Assembly (NCBI GenBank): GCA_014529385.2
Contig: CM043944.1
Span: 77,081,884-77,145,883, forward strand
From: Adiantum capillus-veneris
Taxonomy: Eukaryota > Streptophyta > Polypodiopsida > Polypodiales > Pteridaceae
Reading direction: 5' to 3'
Length of the DNA: 64,000 nt
Shown: positions 45,545-55,721 of the stretch, piece after piece
Numbering within the stretch: position 1 is the first letter of the stretch
Layout: every line of letters begins with the position of its first letter
Position numbers and translations under genes: made by a program
Notes under the pieces: model-generated
The model's database searches: none
Told to the model about the DNA's origin: nothing
What the model saw: the letters and a program-made list of their open reading frames with translations, nothing else

Positions 45545-47307
45545 GCCTACGAGAGCCGATTGTTCTCAAGGCCGGAATTGATAGCACAAATTTATGAGAA
45601 AGAGCTTTTGGCGGTTATCCATGCTCTTACTCACAGTGGCGACATTACCTACTCGGAGCGGATTTTACTGTCTTTACAGACCATGAGAGTTTACGCTACT
45701 TCTTGTCAGAGAAGCAACTATCGGAACAGCAGATGCGGTGGGCGAACATCTTGTCACAGTTACACTTCCAGATTGTCCATGTGTAGGGACAGAAGAACTT
45801 GGTGGCAGATGCTTTGTCTCGGAAGCCGTTGGTTCTGGCTATTTCCGCGATGCATCATAGGAGCTTCGAGGATATGGTCGATCAGTATGCTTTAGATACA
45901 GGTTTTGCAGATATTTTCACTTGAATACGGAATGGGGAGATAGTAGCGGGATATTCCATTCGGGAGGGCTACTTGATGAGGAAAACCATGTTTTGCGTTA
46001 CATAGCCGTTGAGGGAAAAGGTTATGACCGAATGCCATTGTCCACCTTTTACGGGTCACCGCGGCATTGCTACCACCTTGAAAGGTGTGGAGAGATACTT
46101 CTTTTGGCCGAGACTCAAGAAGGATGTGGACGATTTTGTACGCAGTTGCTTGGTATGCCGGAAGGTCAAGTTTGACAGGCATAAAGCATAGGGATTGTTA
46201 CAGCCTTTACCCATACCTACCTGCCCTTGGGAAAGTATTGCAATGGATTTCATTTTTGATCTCTCGAGAACACAGAGTGGTCACAATGGTATCTGGACTG
46301 TTATTGACAGGTTTAGCAAGCAAGCTCATTTCATTCCAGTGAAGAAAACAGTCAAGCCGGATCACTTAGCGAAACTATTTGTGGCCCAGATCTTTAGATT
46401 ATATGGCATGCCCGAGACGATTGTCTCCGACAGGGACCCTAGATTCACGAGTTTGTTTTGGAAGGCTATTTGGGAGAACATTGGCACGCGGTTGCAGTTC
46501 TTGTCATTATTCCACCCGCAGGCTGACGGGCAATTAGAGATTGCTAATTCAATGTGATACTAAATTTATTGAAGTCTTAGATCTCGGATCAGAAGACTCA
46601 ATGGAAAAAGTATTTATCTTTGGTGGAATTTGCCTACAATAACACGATACACTCTTCGACGGGGAAGGCGCCATTTGAGATTATTGAAGATGCTACGAAG
46701 GTTTCACTCTTCCTAAGCACGAAAGATAAGATTTTTGAAGCCGATGAGTACACGGGTGACTTGGACACGGCTTTTGCCAAGGTCCGCGAGGCTTTGCAGA
46801 AATCTCAAGAAAGACAAAAAGGCAGCAGATCGCCATCGTCGTGATTTGAAATTGAAGAAGAATGATTTGTTGCTCTTACGTTTTGAAAAGGCACGCCTGA
46901 GAAAGAAAAAGGGAAAGGAGAGGCTTTTTCCAAAGCTTAGTATGCGATACTACGGACCTTTCCAGATTCCCAAAAAGATAAATGATGTCTCCTTTAGCCT
47001 GAAGCTGCCCGATACTTGGAGAATTCACAATGCTTTTCATGTGAGTCTCTTGAAGCCTTTTAAAGGCGATGTGCCCGAAGATGGGGTGCCTGATGAGCAA
47101 CCCGAAGTGGAAGAAAACTAGGAGATCTTTGTTCCAGAACAGATATTGGCACATAAAGACAGAAAGATTAAGGGTAAATCGATAAGGCGGTTCTTGGTTA
47201 AATTCAAGAACTATCCTGCATTGGATGCGAAATGGATGGAGGAGGAGGACCTAGCAGATACTCCTCAGATTGTGAATCTCTACCTTGAAGCATTTGGATT
47301 AGCCTAG
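45545..47307 (+). pseudogene. Ty3-B RNase H, integrase and chromodomain
   Basis: RNase H begins inside its domain (IAYESRLFS, EKELLAVIHALT, then frameshifted FTDHESLRYF and LVADALSRKP). Integrase: GHRGIATTLKGVERYFFWP, CLVCRKVKF, MDFIFDLSRTQSG (D), VSDRDPRFTSLFW (D), and the E region degraded at DGQLEIANSM. After the SH3-like end ([13 protein letters not shown]) comes a chromodomain near 47121-47307 (IFVPEQILAHKDRKIKGKS, FLVKFKNYPALDAKWMEEED). The Ty3 chromodomain directs integration to heterochromatin in related elements. Confidence 0.82.
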
Positions 47308-47904
47308 TCTATGCTAAATGGAACCCCGAACTCAGCTTGGGCGGAATCTGGTGCAGCGGGTATGCACAAGAGGGGAGTTGCTCCGCTCCTTTGTCAACAG
47401 ATTGCCTCGATTTTTGATATTAAAGTCACTGATGTCTCTTTGAGTTTTAGGGATACTGTGAGCTGACAATATTCTGTTGTATGACTTTATGAACTGGAAT
47501 TTTCGATAATATGATACTGATTTGTTCTTGACTTGTTTAAGTGCAGGAACTGATAGACGAAATGACTGCAGCAGTTTGGTCTGAATGATCTCGAAAGACA
47601 TGGTTGCAATAAGGATTAGTCAATCGAGCATCTATGAGGTCCCGAGTGGATCTAGATGCGATTGCCAATACGTTGCCGATAAATCATGGTCTGAGATCCG
47701 AATGAATGTTGCATGTGATTTTTCATGTGATGTCCTGTGATGTCAAGTGATGTCGTGTGATGTGACTATCGAGTGGTACATGTGCTAGATGTGTGCTCCT
47801 AGTGTGTCGGTACTAACAATCAATGTCTGCTAAGACAGCTTATGGCTTTTGTTTGTTTTGCAGGCGTAATTGAGGGTGATTACAATGCTTTCAAGAGGGG
47901 GGTA
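47308..47904 (+). other. Ty3-B 3' untranslated region with polypurine tract
   Basis: No coding. A short tandem array of a TGTGATGTC-like unit, four or five copies, lies near 47707-47765. The polypurine tract AAGAGGGGGG (47893-47902) immediately precedes the 3' LTR. Confidence 0.7.
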
Positions 47905-48530
47905 TGTCACAACTCAGTGACGTGGCAGCCCGTGTACACACACACCTTCCCTTTTGGCATGGACAGTCCCCGGGAAAACAGGCTAAAATGATGATATGGC
48001 ACTGTCGTACGGATCCCCTGCATTCCACGGCGGAAAATCCGGAAATGTTGACATGGCATGGGCTGTACGGAATTCCGCGTTTTACGGAGCTGTACGGCTG
48101 CTTTTTGGCTACGTAATGCAAGGCTGAAATCTTACGCAAAAAGTAAAGCAGCTTTTGGGGAATGATTTGCTTTATTTTCCATGAGGGCTTGTGAGAGGAA
48201 CTTGTTTATTTTTTTAAAGCTTTTGGGACAACTTTTGGGGCTCTGCTTTTGGCATCCCTTGTAACTCTTTATAAGTGTGGTTTGGGCTCTCACTTCTCAG
48301 AGCATTTGGACGCAGAGTCTGAGAGTGTGACCCAACCACTCCCGTGTACTTTGTGCAACAACTTAATACAAAAAGAAATACTGAAAGGGGCGCCAGTCTT
48401 TAGGGCCAATATCTCTAGGCACGGAACTCCGCCGGGCCGTGTCGAATCAATTGTGAACTGTGAACTGTTTGAAGTGAATTCCAGTCGTATCGCGGTAGAA
48501 TCTTGGCTTGGTGTGTCCAAGTCTGTTACA
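47905..48530 (+). repeat. 3' LTR of Ty3-B
   Basis: Partner of 43190-43814. Directly followed by 147 bases of LINE-F and then Ty3-A. Confidence 0.9.
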
Positions 48531-48677
48531 AGCAGGCCTTCGCAAGATGGCCCATTTGACGACAAATTTTGATGACAAATGAAACACTGATTCGGGAGGC
48601 CCGAATACTCCACACTCTGGCGGAGCCAACCACCACTCACCCGAGGTAGTAGAATGACCTTCGGGAGGGTGTGGGTG
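48531..48677 (-). pseudogene. LINE-F ORF1 piece between Ty3-B and Ty3-A
   Basis: 147 bases whose complement matches LINE-E 58001-58140, just before and into the CCHC knuckle (VEYSGLPNQCFICHQN-like in F, RQMGHLAKAC in E). A 15-base duplication (ttgtcatcaaaattt / tttgtcgtcaaa) near 48570 interrupts the knuckle in this copy. Confidence 0.75.
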
Positions 48678-49248
48678 TGTAGTGTGGATAGTGTGTCGTG
48701 CTCTCTACAATGGGTGCTCCTCAGTGCAATGTGCGTGACATCTCACTCAAAACAGAATGAAAACACAGGAAACAATAGATAACAGCAAATCAACACAAAG
48801 ACACAGCAGTAGACCAGAACATATGGATTCGACTATCTCAAAAGAACTGTTACAGACTCTGGCGTGGCAGCACACTTAGCTCCAGCCTAGAACTCACGGG
48901 TACAATGGGGGTGTCAGGCTCAGATGTGCAGGGATGGTGCAGACGTGCTGTGTATAGACTCTCTCCTCTAGACGACGACGTTGGACTATATATGAAGAAG
49001 ATGATCATGATGACCCAACAACTACTACTCATATGTCCCACCATAAAGAGCCACCAATAAATGTCACCCATCTAAGTCTATCTCCAAACCAAGTGGTGGT
49101 GGTTACGTGGCCACGATGTCCACTAGACCACCGTCCGTATCCCTGCCACGTGTCACTGCCCAGCCCTGACAGTCCGTCCTGTGTGAACCAAACCAGACCA
49201 ACTGTACTAACCGTGTCTCCTGTGAAAGTGACTCTGTAGCCTGCTACA
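48678..49248 (-). repeat. 3' LTR of Ty3-A
   Basis: Full-length match to 22455-23026 (inverted) and 53757-54314. Confidence 0.9.
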
Positions 49249-49289
49249 GGTTGCCCGCCACAAGACCACTCACCGTCTCAGTGAGAGAA

Positions 49290-50110
49290 TACTGAACTAA
49301 AGAGACACTGAAACTAATAGTAAATATTGCAGTTCAACTCGACTGAAGAAGAAATTATATGGAGTAAAAGTGATGAAATGGAGGGATTGCAGAATCTGGT
49401 GAAGACTCATGGTAACCTGCCACAGAAGGATGAACAAAACGTAGAGACTGAAGAGGTAAGGCAATCTGCCTCGGTCGACCCTAACGTAGTGAGGCCATGC
49501 TTGAATGAACAAATTCCACAAAGCAGTTTCCACTATGCAGTAGATAGGTGTTGAGGCCATGCTTGAAAAATTTCCACAAAGGAGTACCCACCTATCAAGA
49601 ACTGAAACAAATCGACCTTACCATCGGATTGTAATTGTAAAGAGTGTAATTTGTAGTTGGTTGTCCTGATATTTGGCTGATAAACGTTACATTTTTACGA
49701 TTGCCACCAACAGCCACAAAAGTTGCACTCCCTGTTTGCCATGTGATGTTGGACAAAGTTTGATTGAGCGATGGAGTGACCACTACAGCTTGATTTGAAA
49801 GAATTGTTCCTTGGACACTATCCAAAAATGCTACAAAGAACGTTGCTTCTGCCTCAAAGACTGTCCCAAATGACGCCTCGGGGTTTGCAGCAAGTCAAAG
49901 AAGATTTGGTAGGAGAGACCAAAGTGAGAAGGGAAGGAGGTGGTGATGGAGCCAGGGAAATCGCCATTGAGGTCAAGGACGTTGGAGAGGCGCTCGTCGG
50001 AGGGGATGTAGTGGCCCTTGCTGTACTTGATGCTGTCAGAGTTGACATGGCGGCGGAGGGGCTGGTAAGGGGGGGCGAGGGGGAGAAGATAGGAGCGAGG
50101 GGTGGGTAGG
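49290..50110 (-). pseudogene. Captured host-like gene fragment in Ty3-A, unidentified
   Basis: Minus-strand sequence reads like ordinary protein across two frames: SIKYSKGHYIPSDERLSNVL, DLNGDFPGSITTSFPSHFGL, SYQIFFDLLQTP (50060-49870), then FFVAFLDSVQGTILSNQAVV, VTPSLNQTLSNITWQTGSA, TFVAVGGNRKNVTFISQ (49840-49650), ending near a GGTAAGG that could be a former splice donor. It sits where pol should be, at the place where the sister element carries DGAT2. I do not recognise the family. The 49290-49600 part holds two direct copies of about 30 bases (caagcatggcctca). Confidence 0.5.
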
Positions 50111-50450
50111 GGAGCGAGGGGGAGGGACTAGGGGCGAGGGGTGGGTAGGGGGGGCGAGGGGGAGAAGATAGGAGCGAGGGGTGGGTAGGGGGGCGAGGGG
50201 GAGGGACTAGGGGCGAGGGCTTGGTTGGGGGGGGGGGGGGGGGGCGAATTGGGTAAGGGGAGGGGCGAGTTGGGGAGGGGATTGGGCGAGTAGGGGGAGG
50301 GGGTTGGGCGAGTTGTGGAGGGGTAGTGCGAGTTGGTGAGGGGACCAATTTAGATGGGAACGAGTTGGTGAAGGGGAGAATTTGGAAGAGGGGATGAGTT
50401 GGGGGGTGGGTAAGAGCGAGGAGGGAGGGAGGGGTAGTGAGGGGAGATGA
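50050..50450. repeat. G-rich low-complexity tract in Ty3-A
   Basis: Complement of the same kind of tract as 21185-21822, including an 18-base G run near 50228 and a tandem duplication of about 65 bases (50077-50215). Pro-rich open frames here are not genes. Confidence 0.9.
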
Positions 50451-51790
50451 CACTCAAGCAAAGAGATATCATGATCAGGGAATTCACCAAGCTTGAAATC
50501 AACATTGTTTTTGTTGTATCCCGTCTTGAGGAAGCTTTGTGAAGGGAGTTCGCTAGACACAGAGTAGAGCTTTGTTTTTTTCGGAGAAGCAGACACCGAT
50601 GTGGCTGATGTTGAAGGGGGGTGAACTCCTGTAGAGGAGATTTATTTCCACTTCTATGATTCTTCATAGGATCACCAAATTCAAAGGCTTCCACCAAGGG
50701 CACATCAGGAGTAGCTTCTATGACCTTCAACCTTTGAGCTGGCTCAGGTGGAAACATTGGAAGAGGGTGTACCTTCAGGTAAAGAGTGAATAGAGACTCC
50801 ATAACAGGGCATAGCTTTGGTAGCATCCAACCACTCCAACAGATCCTCGTCTGACCCATTAGGTGGAGTAGGATGTTCCAATTCATTGCTGGTTGCTAGG
50901 GACAAAGAACTATGTTGCACGACGGGATCCATGCCTCCTTCTAGGTGAATGGGTTGCATCAGGGAGCCAGGAGTATGTATCCACATGGCATCGTTTCCCC
51001 AATCATGCAGCGCTTTAGTGTGTCGCAGCCATGGTCTACCGATGAGCTAGGGAAATCCGCCCTCAACCTGGGGAAGGCGAACCACAACAAAATCCAAGTT
51101 AAAAGTAAAGTCTTGTACCTGCAGAGGCACATTGTCCACTATACCCACTGGGTAGACTGTCCACTGGTCGGCCAATGTAACTGTGAAGGGAGTAGGGCGA
51201 GTAGGCTATAGACCTAGAGCTAACGTAGTGAACTTGGGCGTCAGGTTGATGTCAGATCCACCATCCACTATCACTCCTGAGAATTGCCGACCCAAAACGG
51301 ACACTCTCAGGCGAGAACTCTATAATCAGTGAGGGGAGCAGCGGGATTGGATATCATATAGGACTTTGATGGTCGCACTGGGAGGTGCCTGCCACTAGGA
51401 CCTGGGATTGAATAACTGCAAGGGTGTCACTTCTGAAACTCACATATAGCTGCAGCAAAGACACTTCTTGGAAAGTGTTCTTCAAGATTGTCTTTGTTGT
51501 AAGCTTTTCTTTTTCTACCAATGGTTTCTATGGTACCTTGATCTTCTGTAGATCGGAAACTGCTTTCAAGAAAGCATCAATATTGGAGAGCAAAGATTTG
51601 TATTCTTTCTTGGCACTGGGGGATGGCTTGTCAACAGTTGAAGGCAGGGTATCCACTGTTGTGAGAATGTGTGAGGGAGTTGAACTTATTGGAATGCTAA
51701 GACCAAGAGCGGCTCTCTGGGCTCGAGTGAGGACACCCGATGGCTCCTCTACCAACTGCAACTGATTTTGAGGGGTAACCACGTGGGTAG
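50451..51790 (-). pseudogene. Ty3-A degenerate protease region
   Basis: Matches 19582-20795 in reverse: VDTLPSTVDKPSPSAKKEYK near 51650, MWIHTPGSLMQPIHLEGGMD near 50985, GSDEDLLEWLDATKAMPCYG near 50860. Broken into several frames. The retropepsin D(S/T)G is not clearly readable; a TDINLTPKF-like stretch precedes it (near 51250). Confidence 0.6.
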
Positions 51791-53385
51791 AAGGGGGCAG
51801 CTAAGGAATGGTGCTAACTGCTATCTGGGAAAGGTAAATTCATTCTGGCTTTGACTTGGGTTCGAAGCCGTGGATGCACGAAGTTTAGGGCAATCCTTAC
51901 TGTAGTGATCCTTTGTTTCAGGGCAATGACGGGAGGGAGGGGACCCTTCTCTTGCTTTGGTAATGATCATATTCCCCGCATTTGTAGCACAAAATGGGCC
52001 GATTCAATGGGCGAGTCGAAGGGCGAGGTTGTCCTTGCTTTTGGTGCATGGAGTTGGAGGTGGAAGCATAGAAGCTTTGAGGTGATGAGGGAGCATGGGT
52101 ATGATAAAAGCTCTGAGAGGGAAAAGTGCTTTGCATACCTTGCATAGGAGGGGTTGACAATAAAGGTGGCATGTGGTGTGGATGGCCACAGGGGCCACAG
52201 GGAGAAACCATGTTGGATGCAGGTGCTGGCCCTTGTTGAAGAGTAGGACCAAGACTTTGTTGTATTTGTCGCAATTCCTTGAGGTAGTAGCAGTCCTTGT
52301 CCTCGTGTCCAGACTTTTCACAAAAGTGGCAGTAAACCCGAAGGGGGCATTCATGTGGAGGGTGCCCTGGAGAGAGGCATGAGCTACACCAAATCATAGC
52401 CTTAGTCTCCTGCTGAGACTTGAGCTCTTCTAGCTCGTGCTTGATCTGTTCCAATGCCTCGTGATGTGGGGGCTTCTCCTATCTAAGAGAGAAGGACCTT
52501 TCCTCTTGAAGAGCTCGCTGTAACTCTAGGGCTTCCAGTTCCTTGCATAAAGAAGTTAACGGATCAGAAGGACTTTCCGAAAACACTGAGGGGGTCTATA
52601 CCTGAGGGGAGTTGGGGAACAGCTTCCTAGCTCCCTCTATCCTAGTAGCAACTGCGACAGACTCCTCCAAAGTGGCGTCAGGTTGGAGATTCTCTCGGAG
52701 TTTTTGTTGGGATGTTTTGGGAAGAGCCTTCTCCACCCACCACCGACTTCTTAACCATAAATTCACCCGGTTGTTGAGGAAGCTTGGCCACCAGAGACTT
52801 TGTTCTGGTCATGAGCTCTGCAAAAGTCTCATTTGGTTGGAGCATCAGGTTTGCCAACTCATCTAGGACCTTCTTCTGGAAGTCCTATGGTCTGAAAGCT
52901 TCACAAAACTGTTGTCGTAAAGTGGCCTAAGTGGCAAAGTGGTTCTCTGCAAACTGACTGTAACACTTGTCTGCTAAGCCATCCAAGGTAGATGGAAAGA
53001 GTACCAAATAAGCATCTTCTCTATTAAGACCACGCCCTCTACAGAGAGATACAAACCTCCTTGCATGGTCGTCTGCATCTTTTGAGGAGAGTCCCTTGAA
53101 AGTAGGAAACTTGATGTTTACCTTGGCCAAAACACTGGTCAACGCCTCCATGGCCCCTTGCTCAGGAGCCTGTTGCTCAGTAGCTTGCTGTAACAAAATG
53201 GGAGAGAGCTTTACTGGGGAAGGTGACCTAGAAGATGTAGAACCAGATGGAGGAATGGATGATGCCGTATGTGGAGGTATGCGTGATGGGGTTGGTCGAC
53301 TTCTACTAGGTACCAAGGGTTGAGGCCTTCTGTGGTAGTACTTCAGAGAGCTTTGACTCTCTAATGACCGCCTTGTATGTGTCAT
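51791..53385 (-). pseudogene. Ty3-A gag
   Basis: Starts MTHTRRSLESQSSLKYY at 53385, a Pro/Ser-rich N-terminus, then the gag core (VNIKFPTFKGLSSKDADDHA, RFVSLCRGRGLNREDAYLVL, FPSTLDGLADKCYSQFAENH). A stop follows at 52927 and then LANLMLQPNETFAELMTRTK in the next frame. Two Cys knuckles are near 52350 (YCHFCEKSGHEDKDCYYL) and 51985 (LCYKCGEYDHYQSK, last Cys lost). Confidence 0.72.
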
Positions 53386-53756
53386 GCAGTAACCACAAAC
53401 CCAACCAAGCTTTGGGCAAGAAGACCTTTAACTCGCTGAACACCGGTCTAGACTCTACTAGACCAGGGTGAGTGACTAGACCACCTGGCTGGACCAGGGA
53501 CGAGGAAGGACTAGACCACGGATGAGGAAGGACTATACCAAGACGAGAGTTAGTTGGACCAGGGCGAGAGAGGACCAGACCAGCAGAGCGAGAGACTAAG
53601 TTGTCTAGGGTGAAACTGGACCAGACCATGAGGCTGCACTGTGCAAGGGGATGTAGGCGAGGCTAGGTAAAAACCAACTAGCTCCTCGATTCGTACCTCA
53701 ACAGAGAGTGAGACTTCAGTTGAGGTCTCTCCGGGCCTGCCAAAAATGAGAGCAAT

Positions 53757-54314
53757 TGTAGCATGGATAGTGTGTCGTGCTCTTTACAGTGGGTGCTCCT
53801 CAATGAAACAGAATGAAAACACAAGAAACAATAGATAACAGCAAATCAACACAGAGACACAACAGCAGACCAAAACATATGGACTCGACTATCTCGAAAG
53901 AACCGATGCAGACTCTAGCATGGCAGCACACTCAGCTCCAGCCCAGAACTCACGGGTACAATGGAGGTTACGAGGCTCAGATGTGCAGGGATGGTGCAGA
54001 CGTGCTGTGTATATAGACTCTCACCTCTAGACGACAACGCTGGACCATATATGAAGAAGATGATCATGATGACCCAACAACTACTACTCATATGTCCCAC
54101 CATAAAGAGCCACCAACGGCTCATAAATGTCACCCATCTAAGTCTATCTCCAAACTGAGTGGTGGTGGTGACGTGGCCACGATGTCCACTAGAGAACCGT
54201 CCGTATCCCTGCCACGTGTCATTGCCCAGCCCAGAGAGTCCATCCCGTGTGAACCAGACCAGAACAACTGTACTAACTGTGTGTCTTGTGAAAGTGACTT
54301 TGTAGCCTGCTACA
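53757..54314 (-). repeat. 5' LTR of Ty3-A
   Basis: In element sense it is followed by ATTGCTCTCATTTTTGGCAG; the primer-binding site may begin at TGGCAGGCC, about 12 bases in. The tRNA is not identified. Confidence 0.88.
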
Positions 54315-54883
54315 GGGTGTCCTGAACCAGAACATGTACTGTGGGAATGCCAATTGCCTTGGCAGCTACAGAGGCTATCGTGCGAGGTGTCTCCAGGACA
54401 GTCCCAATCTCTGAGCCTGTCCTGGATAGGAGCGGAAGGTACTCCCTTCTCAGATCGGGAAGCAGACTGAGATGGGCAGGTCTGCCTCCTCGACAAGAAC
54501 GTTGGTAGCTGGGTCGAAACCATGGCGTCATTGTCGAAAATGAGCTCGAACTGCTCGGATGGCTAGGGGGCTCATCGCAATGACCTTGGACGCCATCCCG
54601 GGGGTCTCAAACTCTATCTGGTAATAGCCACGCCGGAGAAGCTGAACATCGAGGATCTTGCCCACCTCTGCTAAAAGGCGGGCCTGAAGGAGATCACGCA
54701 CCTCTCCTCTGCTTGGACGGGTACCGAGAATCTTGCAGATAACTGAGGTGGCGTGAAGGCGCCCACCTCTGCCTCTAAGCTCGCTTGCTCTATCGGCGAA
54801 AGATCAATTCGGATGGTGGGTTCCACAGGGTTGGGCGAGGGGGCTTCGGTTGAGTCTCTCTGTGGCGGAGCAGAATCCTCCAT
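54315..54883 (-). pseudogene. LINE-F ORF1, N-terminal part
   Basis: ATG at 54883 begins MEDSAPPQRDSTEAPSPNPV; LINE-E has MEAPAPPQRDSPEAPSPNP at the same place. It continues in several frames through VRDLLQARLLAEVGKILDV-like sequence and DLRREYLPLLSRTGSEIGTV to the Ty3-A insertion. The layout (small N-terminal domain of DUF4283 type, then knuckle) is known from plant L1-type ORF1 proteins, which bind RNA. Confidence 0.7.
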
Positions 54884-55156
54884 CTGTGTTTGCTGCTACG
54901 ATGACGATTGAGGAAGAGCGAATGAGAGGATGATAAGTCGAGGACGAAAGGCGGCACCGTTGCACCCTTGCCTTGAGCTAACAAGGGGTAAAGGATGAGT
55001 GGGCGGGGACGAAGAAACAAGGGGGGGGGGATTTCGGGGCGGGGCGGGTGCTGGCAGATTACGAGGACTGGCGGGCGGGACAGCGCGCTGGCAGGGCTAG
55101 CGGGCTGCAGGGGGGCGAGCTGGGGAGGGAAAGGGTGTTTGGCTGAGAGCAGCATG

Positions 55157-55190
<34 letters not shown>

Positions 55191-55256
55191 GGGGGGGGGT
55201 GAGAAGGGGAGGCAGCAAAGGCGATGGCGTGCGCAGGGAGCGCACCGAGCCTCGCT
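54884..55256 (-). other. LINE-F 5' UTR with long poly-G run on the plus strand
   Basis: GC-rich. The plus strand has 32 consecutive G at 55158-55189, then T and more G. Ends near 55256, where AT-rich intron sequence starts; the exact 5' end is uncertain. Confidence 0.6.
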
Positions 55257-55602
55257 ATGATGTTTAATTCTTAGAATATCAGCTTATTTATTTGCTTTGT
55301 GTGGAGCAGATTAGTACTGCGAAAAATGGTTTTGCATCAATTTTTAGAGACTTTCTATGTTGACTTCAGCTAGAAAGCTGTTCATCACCGTGTAGTAAAT
55401 TGTAAGAAATTTTTTATTCATATGTTTTAGAACATGAAATATTAACGTTATTTCTGCTTCAAGGTGAAATGTTGATCTTTCAGGTAATTCATGCCAGTCT
55501 GAAGCAATATAAGATTTCATGTTTCGTTAATATTTTTTTGCAGAAATGATGCCACATTCTACTTGAATACATACTGCTTACTGCATTTTTCAATTTGGGC
55601 AG
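55257..55602 (+). other. Residual intron before the second SET exon
   Basis: AT-rich, no coding, pyrimidine-rich end (CATTTTTCAATTTGGGCAG) as a splice acceptor. Confidence 0.6.
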
Positions 55603-55721
55603 CCTTTGGTGATGTTGGGAGAGGTGGGAGAGCGGCCATAGACATAGGTGTCAATGACATTGTTTTGAAGGTTCCACAACACCTCATCATCTGTGAGGAT
55701 TTTGTCTTAAACACAGACATG
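55603..55721 (+). CDS. Host exon: SET-domain methyltransferase, second part
   Basis: 119 bases between TTTGGGCAG (acceptor, ends 55602) and GTAAGT (perfect donor, 55722). With the one base left over from 32160-32439 it starts with Ala and reads FGDVGRGGRAAIDIGVNDIV, then LKVPQHLIICEDFVLNTDM, ending in phase 0. GRG..A..DI....I.L.VP..L.I is the core start of the SET domain in the Rubisco-LSMT/SETD3 family (the GxG binds S-adenosylmethionine). In plants of this family the two parts are normally a few residues apart, which fits the join. The rest of SET and the substrate-binding domain must lie beyond the window. Confidence 0.82.

Larger units (their letters stand above)
43190..48530 (+). mobile_element. 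Ty3-B: chromovirus with a pol deletion, inserted in LINE-F
   Basis: LTRs at 43190-43814 (625 bp) and 47905-48530 (626 bp) begin TGT(T/C)ACAACTC and end TACA. They differ at about 40-50 sites by eye, so it is an older insertion than Ty3-1. The initiator-Met primer site TGGTATCAGAGC starts at 43816. Gag, RNase H, integrase and chromodomain are present; protease and RT are missing. The flanks AACAT and AGCAG would be a target duplication only if each has mutated once from AACAG, which the LINE-E comparison allows. Confidence 0.9.
48678..54314 (-). mobile_element. Ty3-A: non-autonomous LTR element with captured host sequence, inserted in LINE-F
   Basis: LTRs at 48678-49248 (571 bp) and 53757-54314 (558 bp) start TGTAGCAGG and end CTACA in element sense. 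A perfect 5-bp target duplication (plus strand GGGTG at 48673-48677 and 54315-54319) flanks it. Removing the element with one duplication restores the LINE sequence seen intact in LINE-E at about 58000-58020. Inside: gag with two cysteine knuckles, a degenerate protease, a G-rich tract and a captured gene fragment. No RT, RNase H or integrase. Confidence 0.9.
39416..55256 (-). mobile_element. LINE-F: long LINE split by Ty3-A and Ty3-B
   Basis: Three pieces, 55256-54315, 48677-48531 and 43189-39416 (minus), follow the order of LINE-E at 57148-62000. They comprise a C-rich 5' UTR, ORF1 with CCHC knuckle, and ORF2 with endonuclease and RT. It stops at 39416 in the part after RT where LINE-C begins; the last third of ORF2 and the 3' UTR are missing. 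Total LINE-F sequence is about 4.9 kb. The reading is close to LINE-E throughout, so the two allow residue-by-residue comparison. Confidence 0.85.
32440..55602 (+). other. Giant intron (23163 bp) of the SET-domain gene
   Basis: Begins GTTGTG and ends TTTGGGCAG. Bases 32440-33214 and 55257-55602 look like plain AT-rich intron. Everything between is LINE-D, LINE-C and LINE-F with Ty3-A and Ty3-B inside LINE-F. All the LINEs are on the strand opposite to the gene; Ty3-B is on the same strand. Without these insertions the intron would be about 1.1 kb. Confidence 0.72.

Noticed and set aside
54995-55267. Gly-rich protein on the plus strand
   Set aside because: Antisense of the LINE-F 5' UTR and its poly-G run.
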